Assembly: GCA_002425405.1 (NCBI GenBank)
Contig: DIME01000128.1
Span: forward strand, 876 to 29,633
Origin: Candidatus Accumulibacter vicinus
GTDB taxonomy: Bacteria; Pseudomonadota; Gammaproteobacteria; Burkholderiales; Rhodocyclaceae
Length of the DNA stretch: 28,758 bases
Direction: 5' to 3'
Below the pieces are notes generated by a model, which saw nothing but the letters and a program-made list of their open reading frames with translations, had not been told where the DNA came from and ran no database searches. Both the position numbers and the translations under genes were made by a program. How positions within the stretch are numbered: the stretch's first letter is position 1; each line of letters starts with the position of its first letter. Positions 22,836-28,758 of this stretch are shown here, piece by piece.

Positions 22836-23542
22836 GCGGCCGGCAGTGCGCCGAGTTTGTAACCGGTCCCCCGCACGGTCTCGACCATCTGCTCGGCGGC
22901 TGGCCCGAGGGCGACGCGCAAGCGCCGGATGTGGATGTCGACGGTGCGGTCTTCGATATAGACGTGATCACCCCAGACATGGTCGAGCAGTTGCTGGCGC
23001 GTGTAGACGCGTCCGGCATTGGCCATCAGGAAACGCAGCAGCCGGAATTCGGTCGGGGTCAGGGTGATCCGCCGGCCGAGCACGCGCGCTTCGTGGCTGA
23101 CGGTGTCCAGCTCGATCGGGCCAGCACTCAGCGTGCCCTTGGCAAACTCGGGAGCGCAGCGGCGCAGTACCGCCTGCACGCGCGCCAACAGTTCCTTGGT
23201 ACTGAAGGGCTTGACGATGTAGTCGTCGGCGCCGCCTTCGAGCCCGGCAACACGATCCGCCTCCTCGCCACGCGCGGTCAACAGGATGATCGGCATGCTG
23301 CGTGTTCGCCGTTCGTTGCGAAGCTTGCCGATCAGCGCCAGCCCGGACTTGCCGGGCAGCATCCAGTCGATCAGCGCGATGTCGGGCAGCGTTTCACGCA
23401 GCAGCGTTTCGGCCTCTTCGGCGGTGTCGGCACAGACTGGCTGGTAGCTGCCGCAGACGAGCGTGAAGCGCAGAAGCTCCTGGATGCCTCGGTCGTCCTC
23501 GACGACAAGCACCCGTGGCAGACTGGAAACCGAGGTGTTCAT
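22832..23542 (-). CDS. phoB: Phosphate regulon response regulator PhoB
   Basis: A 236-residue OmpR/PhoB-type regulator. The receiver domain (about 10-125) has the acidic pair Asp16/Asp17 (VVEDDRG), phospho-acceptor Asp59 (LIDWMLPGKSG), Thr in LLTARGEE and Lys in DYIVKPFS. The winged-helix DNA-binding domain (about 135-236) shows LTPTEFRLLRFLMANAGRVYTRQQLLDHVWG and the RTVDIHIRRLRVAL recognition region. It binds Pho boxes; candidates lie upstream of phoU and pstS here. ATG 23542 overlaps the phoU stop, and its own stop overlaps the phoR start. Confidence 0.95.
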   Translation of the reverse strand: MNTSVSSLPRVLVVEDDRGIQELLRFTLVCGSYQPVCADTAEEAETLLRETLPDIALIDWMLPGKSGLALIGKLRNERRTRSMPIILLTARGEEADRVAGLEGGADDYIVKPFSTKELLARVQAVLRRCAPEFAKGTLSAGPIELDTVSHEARVLGRRITLTPTEFRLLRFLMANAGRVYTRQQLLDHVWGDHVYIEDRTVDIHIRRLRVALGPAAEQMVETVRGTGYKLGALPAA

Positions 23543-24237
23543 GCCTTCTCCGCTTTCCTGGCGGCGCTGCCGGTATGCCGAACATCGATGCCGCTGACGG
23601 TGTAGATGACGTTTTCGGCGATATTGGTCGCGTGATCACCCACCCGTTCAATGGCCTTGGCGATCCAGATGATGTCGAGCGCCTCGCTGATCGTGCGCGG
23701 GTCTTCCATCATGTAAGTGACCAGTTGCCGCAGGATCGAATTGAAAGCGGCATCGATCTCCTTGTCTGCCCTGATCACCTGGCGGGCCGCGTCGACATCC
23801 ATGCGGGCCAGCGAGTCAAGTGCGCCCTGAAGCATTGCAGCGACCAGACTGCCGCAATGATGGAGATCGGACAGTCGCGGGATGCGCTGCCCGCTGACCC
23901 GATGCAGCTTGCGCGACTTGTTGGCGATCTTGGCCGCCTTGTCGCCGCTGCGCTCGAGGTCGGTGACAATCCGCGAGATGGCCATCACCAACCGCAGGTC
24001 GCAAGCCGCGGGTTGCCGGCGTGCGATGAGCAGTGTACAGTCCTCATCGATGCCGACTTCGTAAGCATCCACTTCAGCGTCCGTCCGGACGACTTCCTGC
24101 ATGGCCTCGATATTGCCGGTGTTGAAGGCGTCGATCGCCGCCATCAACTGCCTCTCGACCAGACCACCCATCTGCAGGACGCGGGTACGGACACCTTCAA
24201 GTTCAAGATCGAACTGCTTGCTGAGATGACTGCTCAT
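23539..24237 (-). CDS. phoU: Phosphate transport system regulator PhoU
   Basis: A 232-residue helical protein with two PhoU three-helix bundles. SSHLSKQFDLELEGVRTRVLQMGGLVERQL aligns with the E. coli N-terminus, QPAACDLRLVMAISRIVTDLERSGDKAAKI gives the first metal/DNA-family motif, and YMMEDPRTISEALDIIWIAKAIERVGDHATNIAENVIYTVSG the second. It links Pst transporter state to PhoR and damps the regulon. ATG 24237 is chosen because GAGG precedes it and the PhoU similarity begins there; a GTG at 24270 is in frame but lies at the predicted transcription start. It is separated from pstB by 96 bases that hold a Pho box. Confidence 0.94.
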   Translation of the reverse strand: MSSHLSKQFDLELEGVRTRVLQMGGLVERQLMAAIDAFNTGNIEAMQEVVRTDAEVDAYEVGIDEDCTLLIARRQPAACDLRLVMAISRIVTDLERSGDKAAKIANKSRKLHRVSGQRIPRLSDLHHCGSLVAAMLQGALDSLARMDVDAARQVIRADKEIDAAFNSILRQLVTYMMEDPRTISEALDIIWIAKAIERVGDHATNIAENVIYTVSGIDVRHTGSAARKAEKA

Positions 24238-24276
24238 GGGGCTGGCCTCATATTTTGAAAAGGGAATCACGCCTGC

Positions 24277-24310
24277 AGGATACGGGAGCGATGTGACCGC
24301 AGGATGACGG
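24277..24310 (-). promoter_or_regulatory. Pho box and -10 box upstream of phoU
   Basis: On the minus strand CCGTCAT (24304-24310), a 4-base spacer and CGGTCAC (24293-24299) give two 7-bp half-sites with the 11-bp period of a PhoB site (consensus CTGTCAT). Exactly 10 bases further is TATCCT (24277-24282), the correct -10 position for a PhoB-activated promoter. A start near 24270 leaves about 33 bases before ATG 24237. This predicts a PhoB-controlled internal promoter for phoU-phoB-phoR. Confidence 0.6.
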
Positions 24311-24333
24311 CAGGTCTGACGAGCGGCATGGCA

Positions 24334-25116
24334 TCAGCCGAAGCGCCCGGTAATGTAGTCCTCGGTCTGCTGCTTTTTCGGCTTGACGAACAGTTCCCGG
24401 GTATTGCCAAATTCGATCAATTCGCCGAGATACATGAATGCCGTGTAATCGGAGATGCGCGCCGCCTGTTGCATGTTGTGGGTGACGATCGCAATCGAGT
24501 AATCGGACTTGAGTTCGTTGATCAACTCCTCGATCTTGGCGGTGGACAGCGGATCCAGTGCGGATGTGGGTTCATCCAGCAGCACCACATCGGGTTTGAC
24601 CGCGATCGTGCGCGCGATACACAAGCGCTGCTGCTGGCCACCCGACAGCGACAGCCCGCTCTGCTGCAGCTTGTTCCGGGTTTCTTCCCACAATGCCGCC
24701 TTGCGCAGCGCCCATTCGACGCGCTCGTCCATACCTGACTTTGCCAGGGGTTCGTAGAGCCGCACACCGAAAGCGATGTTTTCGTAGATGGTCATCGGAA
24801 ACGGCGTCGGCTTCTGGAAGACCATGCCAATCCTGGCACGCAGCAGATTGACATCCTGTTTCCTGTCAAGCAGGTTCCGGCCATGGAAGATGATCTGCCC
24901 TTCCGCGCGCTGGCCCGGATAGAGATCGTACATGCGGTTGAAGGTCCTCAGCAGGGTGGACTTGCCGCAACCGGAAGGGCCGATGAACGCCGTCACCTTG
25001 TTTTGCGCGATGTCCAGGGAAACCTTGTTGAGACCCCGGAAGTCACCGTAATAGAAACTCAGGTCGCGGACTGCCAGAATGGCTTCGCCGTCGACAGCTT
25101 GTTGATGGGCGGACAT
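24334..25116 (-). CDS. pstB: Phosphate ABC transporter ATP-binding protein PstB
   Basis: A 260-residue ABC ATPase that powers high-affinity phosphate import. It has Walker A GPSGCGKST (46-54), the Q-loop VFQKPTPFPMTIYENIAFG specific to PstB, the signature LSGGQQQR (157-164), Walker B DVVLLDEPTSALDP and the His switch IVTHNMQQA. It acts with PstA and PstC at the inner membrane. The start is ATG 25116, with GGAG six bases upstream; a longer frame to 25218 runs into pstA and lacks homology. It lies 14 bases after pstA. Confidence 0.96.
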   Translation of the reverse strand: MSAHQQAVDGEAILAVRDLSFYYGDFRGLNKVSLDIAQNKVTAFIGPSGCGKSTLLRTFNRMYDLYPGQRAEGQIIFHGRNLLDRKQDVNLLRARIGMVFQKPTPFPMTIYENIAFGVRLYEPLAKSGMDERVEWALRKAALWEETRNKLQQSGLSLSGGQQQRLCIARTIAVKPDVVLLDEPTSALDPLSTAKIEELINELKSDYSIAIVTHNMQQAARISDYTAFMYLGELIEFGNTRELFVKPKKQQTEDYITGRFG

Positions 25117-25130
25117 GGGAGACTCCGGGT

Positions 25131-25973
25131 CTAGTCTGAGGATTTTCTGCGGAACAGGACGCGTGCGACGATGTTGATCGCGAGCACCATCAGGGCAATC
25201 AGCAGCGCACCGCCCCACGCCAGGTTCACCCAGTTGTCGTACGGGCTCATCGCGAACTGGAAGATCACCACCGGCAGGTTGCCCATTGGTTGCGACATGT
25301 CGGTACTGTAGAACTGGTTGTTCAGCGCGGTAAACAAGAGCGGCGCGGTTTCTCCGGTGACCCGGGCGATGGCCAGCAGGATGCCGGTCAGCACACCCGC
25401 CTTGACCGCACGCAGGGTGACTTTCAAGGACACCTGCCAGTGCGGCGCGCCGACCGCGAAAGCCGCCTCGCGCAGGCTGCCGGGCACCAGCAGCAGCATG
25501 TTCTCGGTTGTTCGCACCACCACCGGAATGGCGATCAGCGACAAGGCCAGCGACCCTGCCCAGCCGGAGAAACCGCCCAGGGTCTCCACCGCCAGGGCAT
25601 AGACGAACAGTCCGACGACGATCGAAGGGGCCGACAGCATGATGTCGGTGACGAAACGGGTCGCGGCGGCAAATCGGGATTTGCCGCCAAATTCGGCCAG
25701 GTAGATGCCGGCGAAAATTCCGACCGGCGTCGAAACCAGAGCGGTGGCGCCAACGATCAACAGGCTGCCGACGATGGCATTGCGCAGTCCGCCGCCTTCA
25801 CTGCCCGGTGCCGGCGTGTCCTGGGCGAACAAATCCCAGCTCAGCGCCGCGAAGCCGTTATAGAACAGGGTCCAGAGAATCCACAGCAGCGCGAGCAAAC
25901 CGAAGGCCATCGCCAGCATCGACAGGCCAATACCGATGCGGTTGGTCAGGATCCGGCGAGAATAGCGATTCAT
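25131..25973 (-). CDS. pstA: Phosphate ABC transporter permease PstA
   Basis: A 280-residue inner-membrane permease with about six helices. The first is LSMLAMAFGLLALLWILWTLFYNG. The central permease block (GIYLAEFGGKSRFAAATRFVTDIMLSAPSIVVGLFVY) and the EAA-like loop (REAAFAVGAPHWQVSLKVTL) are PstA-typical. MSQPMGNLPVVIFQFAMSPYDNWVNLAW is the conserved C-terminal periplasmic loop. The start is ATG 25973 because GGGGGAGG lies seven bases upstream; an earlier ATG at 25994 overlaps pstC and has no ribosome site. It pairs with PstC to form the channel. Confidence 0.95.
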   Translation of the reverse strand: MNRYSRRILTNRIGIGLSMLAMAFGLLALLWILWTLFYNGFAALSWDLFAQDTPAPGSEGGGLRNAIVGSLLIVGATALVSTPVGIFAGIYLAEFGGKSRFAAATRFVTDIMLSAPSIVVGLFVYALAVETLGGFSGWAGSLALSLIAIPVVVRTTENMLLLVPGSLREAAFAVGAPHWQVSLKVTLRAVKAGVLTGILLAIARVTGETAPLLFTALNNQFYSTDMSQPMGNLPVVIFQFAMSPYDNWVNLAWGGALLIALMVLAINIVARVLFRRKSSD

Positions 25974-25990
25974 GACAGGCCTCCCCCTTC

Positions 25991-26977
25991 TCATTTGCCT
26001 TGCCTGGCAAGGCCGCGTTGGATCAACCAGCGGGAAATCGCCAGCACCACGAAAGTGATGACGAAAAGGACCAGGCCGAGGGCGAACAAGGCAGAAATAT
26101 GCAGGCCGGGATCGGCCTCACCGAATTCATTGGCCAGCGTCGAGGCGATTGAGGTTCCTGGTGCGAACAGGCTGCCGACGATGCGGTTGGCGTTGCCGAT
26201 CACGAAGGTGACGGCCATGGTTTCTCCGAGTGCGCGGCCCAGGCCCAGCATGATGCCGCCAATGACGCCGACGCGGGTGTAGGGCAAGACCACGCCGGTG
26301 ACGACTTCCCAGGTAGTGCAGCCGAGACCATACGCCGATTCCTTGAGTTGTGCCGGCACGGTTTCGAAGACGTCACGCATCACCGAGGCCACGAAGGGAA
26401 TCACCATCAGCGACAACACGATGGCGGCGGTGAGAATACCGACACCAATCGGTGGGCCGGCAAACCAGCCGCCGATCACCGGCAGGTCGCCGAAGACCGT
26501 TTGCAGATACGGTTGCACGTGTCTGGCGAATAGCGGCGCAAACACGAACAACCCCCAGATGCCATAGATGATCGAAGGTACACCGGCCAGCAGTTCGATG
26601 GCGGTACCCAGCGGGCGGCGCAACCAGACCGGGCAGGTTTCGGTGAGGAACAGGGCAATGCCGAAACTGACCGGCACGGCGATGAGCAGTGCAATGGCCG
26701 AGGTCACGACGGTGCCGTAGATGGCGCTAAGCGCGCCGAACTGCGCTTCCGGGACATTCCAGACAGGGGTCCACAGGAAAGCCGCACCAAATTCCCTGAA
26801 CGCCGGTAGCGCTTCAACCGCCAGGGCGATCAATATGCCCGTGAGCGCGGCCAGGACAAGCAGGGCGAACAGCAGGGTCAATTGATGAAAGAGCGTGTCC
26901 TGCAGCTTGAACTTTCTGATCTGTCTGGCCTGGAGATCGGACCTGACGGGTCTGCTGGTGGACATCACTGCGCTCAT
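25991..26977 (-). CDS. pstC: Phosphate ABC transporter permease PstC
   Basis: A 328-residue permease with about six helices. LFALLVLAALTGILIALAVEALPAFREFGAAFLWTPVWNV is the PstC-type start. FLTETCPVWLRRPLGTAIELLAGVPSIIYGIWGLFVFAPLF holds the conserved cytoplasmic motif, and LKESAYGLGCTTWEVVTGVVLPYTRVGVIGG is the EAA loop that contacts PstB. ATG 26977 is preferred over ATG 26986 because GAGGA is nine bases from the former and almost touches the latter; ATG 26965 is also possible. It is 80 bases downstream of pstS and separated by a strong hairpin. Confidence 0.94.
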   Translation of the reverse strand: MSAVMSTSRPVRSDLQARQIRKFKLQDTLFHQLTLLFALLVLAALTGILIALAVEALPAFREFGAAFLWTPVWNVPEAQFGALSAIYGTVVTSAIALLIAVPVSFGIALFLTETCPVWLRRPLGTAIELLAGVPSIIYGIWGLFVFAPLFARHVQPYLQTVFGDLPVIGGWFAGPPIGVGILTAAIVLSLMVIPFVASVMRDVFETVPAQLKESAYGLGCTTWEVVTGVVLPYTRVGVIGGIMLGLGRALGETMAVTFVIGNANRIVGSLFAPGTSIASTLANEFGEADPGLHISALFALGLVLFVITFVVLAISRWLIQRGLARQGK

Positions 26978-27028
26978 GGCGATCATTCCTCACGTGGACA
27001 GGCGGTTTCCAAAGGTCAACGCCGGAAC

Positions 27029-27057
27029 GGTTTGCGGGCAGGTTTCGCCCGCAAACC
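27029..27057 (-). terminator. 11-bp perfect hairpin between pstS and pstC
   Basis: GGTTTGCGGGC (27029-27039) pairs perfectly with GCCCGCAAACC (27047-27057) around a 7-base loop, starting one base after the pstS stop codon. No T-run follows on the minus strand, so it is unlikely to be a full terminator. It more likely protects the pstS mRNA 3' end or partly attenuates read-through, giving excess binding protein over permease. Confidence 0.65.
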
Positions 27058-28074
27058 TTATTTGATGTTCTTCATCTCGGCTTCGACCATCTTCACCACG
27101 CTCGCAGGGAGCGGCACGAAACCCAGATCCTCGGCCATCTTCTGGCCGTTATTCAGGGCCCAGCCAAAGAAGTCAACCACGCCTTTCTGTTTGGCAGCAT
27201 CGGTCCCCTTCTCGTAGGCAAGAATGTAGGTCGCACTGGTGATCGGCCAGGCATCCTTGTGAGCCTGGTCGAGCAAGTCGGGAGCCATGCCCTTGACTTT
27301 GAAGTTGGCGCCGGCGGCCGCAGCCTCGACGGCGTCCTGTGTCGGCACGATGTAGTGACCGAACTTGTTCTTCAGGGCCACGAAGTTCATCTTGTTCTTC
27401 GTGGCATCGGCGATATCAACGTAGCCAATGGCGCCGGCAATCTTCTGCACGTTGGCCGCAACGCCGGGGTTGCCCTTGCCACCAACGCCGTTGGCGGGCC
27501 AGTTCACCGTGTTGCCGGCACCGACCTCGTTCTTGAATGACGCCGACTGCCGGGCCAGATAGTTCGAAAAAACGAAGGTGGTTCCCGATCCGTCGGAACG
27601 GAAAGCCACGGTAATCGCCAGATCGGGCAGTTTGAGACCGGGGTTCAGGTTGACGATGGCCGGGTCGTTCCACCGCCTGATGGCGCCCCGGAAGAGGTCG
27701 GCAACCGTGGGGCCATCGAGTTTCAGTTTGCCGGACTCAACGCCGGGAACATTGATCACCAGGGTCACGCCGCCCATCACGGTCGGGACCTGTACCAGGC
27801 CGGCAGCATCGAGATCGGATTCGCTCAGCGGGGCGTCGGTACCGCCGAAGTCTACGGTCCTGGCCTTGATCTGCTTGACGCCGCCAGAAGAACCGATGCC
27901 CTGATAGTTCACCCGGTTCCTGGTGGCCGTCTGATAGGCCTCGGCCCATTTGGTGTACACGGCGTAAGGGAAGGTGGCGCCGGCGCCGGTAATGTCGGCA
28001 GCCAGCGTGGAAAGGCTCAGGGACAGGGCTGCGGCCAGGGTAGAAAGCTTGCACAGGGTGCGATGGGTCGTCAT
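27058..28074 (-). CDS. pstS: Phosphate-binding periplasmic protein PstS
   Basis: A 338-residue periplasmic binding protein that captures inorganic phosphate for the PstCAB transporter. Its signal peptide is TTHRTLCKLSTLAAALSLSL, cleaved near TLAA, with no lipobox. The mature start ADITGAGATFPYAVYTKWAEAY and the phosphate-contact segments QGIGSSGGVKQI, DFGGTDAPLSESDL and FRSDGSGTTFVFSNYL are PstS hallmarks. ATG 28074 has GGAG seven bases upstream, whereas the in-frame TTG at 28078-28080 is less likely. It is the first gene of the pst operon, behind a candidate Pho box. Confidence 0.96.
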   Translation of the reverse strand: MTTHRTLCKLSTLAAALSLSLSTLAADITGAGATFPYAVYTKWAEAYQTATRNRVNYQGIGSSGGVKQIKARTVDFGGTDAPLSESDLDAAGLVQVPTVMGGVTLVINVPGVESGKLKLDGPTVADLFRGAIRRWNDPAIVNLNPGLKLPDLAITVAFRSDGSGTTFVFSNYLARQSASFKNEVGAGNTVNWPANGVGGKGNPGVAANVQKIAGAIGYVDIADATKNKMNFVALKNKFGHYIVPTQDAVEAAAAGANFKVKGMAPDLLDQAHKDAWPITSATYILAYEKGTDAAKQKGVVDFFGWALNNGQKMAEDLGFVPLPASVVKMVEAEMKNIK

Positions 28075-28105
28075 TTTCAATCTCCGGACAGTAAGGTCTT
28101 GCGAC

Positions 28106-28139
28106 AGTCTATCGGTCGATCATTGCGGGATTGTGACGA
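28106..28139 (-). promoter_or_regulatory. Candidate Pho box and -10 box of pstS
   Basis: On the minus strand TCGTCAC (28133-28139), a 4-base spacer and CCGCAAT (28122-28128) give an imperfect 7-4-7 Pho-box layout. Exactly 10 bases later is TAGACT (28106-28111). The first half-site is good (5 of 7) and the second weak (4 of 7), but spacing to the -10 box is the same as at the phoU site. The predicted start near 28099 leaves about 25 bases before ATG 28074. Confidence 0.45.
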
Positions 28140-28179
28140 CGACGATCAGCGGCAGATCCGAAACCAGCCGGTGTCATGC

Positions 28180-28230
28180 CTCAAGTCGTGTGCCGAATGT
28201 CGATGCCGCTGACGATCGGGTGGCCCCGGA
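28180..28230 (-). pseudogene. Possible remnant of a PhoU C-terminus upstream of pstS
   Basis: Bases 28191-28214 match phoU bases 23576-23599 at 22 of 24 positions. Read on the minus strand in the same frame they encode VSGIDIRHTT and then TGA, against VSGIDVRHTG in the intact PhoU of this window. Codons further upstream no longer resemble PhoU (VPPFRGHPI). This could be the last piece of a degraded duplicate phoU. The match is short, so a chance or convergent explanation remains. The rest of the 284-base gap shows only the Pho box. Confidence 0.35.
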
Positions 28231-28364
28231 AAGGCGGAACCAGACACCGGCATGCAAGGCGCAAGTGGCCCTGGCGGCGCTGAAGCGCTGGAAAACGATG
28301 CATCCGAGAATTTGGGTGGACCTCCTCGCTTGCGCGGGCTCCCACCAGGAACAACAATGTTCAG

Positions 28365-28758
28365 TCAGTCGTGCTTGAAGTCGAATTTGGCCTCGATCGC
28401 CTGCGAACTGCCTTGCTTGCGAACCTGCACCATGATCGTGTAGGGGGTCTTCTCCGGCATCCGGAAATAGTTGCCGTAACTGATGGCACTGCCGATCTCC
28501 ATGAGTTCGAGCTTCTTCGTTTCGACCCCGGTGACCGGATTGGCGACGCGCGCCTCGACTTCGGCATCCTTGATGACGGCTTTGTTATCGCTGTTACGCA
28601 ACGAGATGTTCAAGTGGTAATAGGCCTTGCCGCTGGGGATACCCCCATGCATCGAACTCTCGTAGTCCGGAGTCGGATGCCGTGCGCGTATCGATTCCGC
28701 GGACACAATGCCCAGATCGATTTCGGTCCCCGCGATGACCTTGTGCATGCCATCGGCT
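28365..28758 (-). CDS. Hypothetical, probably periplasmic protein, 5' end cut by window edge
   Basis: The last 130 codons of a frame that is open to the right edge (ADG precedes the first internal Met), so the true start and any signal peptide lie outside. The visible part is a beta-rich Ig-like domain: GKAYYHLNISLRNSDNKAVIKDAEVEARVANP, then KLELMEIGSAISYGNYFRMPEKTPYTIMVQVRK. The YGNYFRMPEKTPYTI turn and the MHGG/YHLNI segments recall small periplasmic P19/YtkA-like domains, some of which bind metals, but I cannot assign it to one. It is transcribed in the same direction as pstS, with a 290-base gap between them. Confidence 0.6.
   Translation of the reverse strand, partial: ADGMHKVIAGTEIDLGIVSAESIRARHPTPDYESSMHGGIPSGKAYYHLNISLRNSDNKAVIKDAEVEARVANPVTGVETKKLELMEIGSAISYGNYFRMPEKTPYTIMVQVRKQGSSQAIEAKFDFKHD

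Noticed and set aside
28081..28105. CTGTC repeated upstream of pstS as a second Pho box
   Set aside because: The two CTGTC copies are 16 bases apart, not 11, and lie downstream of the better-placed -10 box.

Overview
The window looks like a chromosomal segment of a GC-rich Gram-negative bacterium, most likely a betaproteobacterium of the Rhodocyclales type (Candidatus Accumulibacter or a relative is my guess, not proven). The reasons are high GC with strong third-position bias, a PEP-CTERM sorting-signal protein beside an exopolysaccharide-type membrane protein, a LolA/MMPL/LpxL-like lipid export set, and a complete pstSCAB-phoU-phoB-phoR locus.

Layout. (1) 1-1715, + strand: the tail of an unknown gene, a perfect 14-bp hairpin, then a Sak/DUF1071-type single-strand annealing protein and a YqaJ/lambda-exonuclease-type nuclease. 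This is a phage- or island-type recombination pair. (2) 1942-2097, - strand: tRNA-Phe(GAA) with an encoded CCA, a clear sigma70 promoter and an intrinsic terminator. Its 3' end faces the recombination genes, as in an island inserted beside a tRNA. (3) 2146-8805, - strand: a small hypothetical, a SAM methyltransferase, a small predicted lipoprotein, a PEP-CTERM protein with a sigma54-like promoter, and an 1107-residue membrane protein with three VanZ-like units fused to an O-antigen-ligase-like half.

(4) 8951-19037, + strand: a tightly coupled 12-gene operon, mostly with stop/start overlaps. It encodes two acyl carrier proteins, one ketosynthase, a COG4648-type membrane protein, an acyl-AMP ligase, a FabA/Z-like (ApeI-like) dehydratase, an LpxL-like acyltransferase, a LolA-like periplasmic protein, an MMPL/RND exporter, an alpha/beta hydrolase, a polysaccharide deacetylase and a methyltransferase. 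The core resembles aryl polyene (APE) clusters. The locus lacks a ketoreductase, a second ketosynthase/chain-length factor, a glycosyltransferase and an aromatic-starter lyase, and it adds a hydrolase and a deacetylase. This is the best candidate for an undescribed system: a trimmed APE-like pathway for making and exporting an envelope lipid. A nearly leaderless promoter drives it.

(5) 19141-21282, - strand: a secreted multi-domain protein of likely glycan-related function. (6) 21522-28074, - strand: phoR, phoB, phoU, pstB, pstA, pstC and pstS, listed by rising coordinate; transcription runs from pstS to phoR. Pho-box-like sites lie before pstS and before phoU. A short in-frame remnant resembling the PhoU C-terminus lies upstream of pstS. 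(7) 28365-28758, - strand: the 3' part of a small, probably periplasmic protein cut by the window edge. No CRISPR array, insertion sequence or rRNA was seen, and no gene-free stretch exceeds 300 bases.
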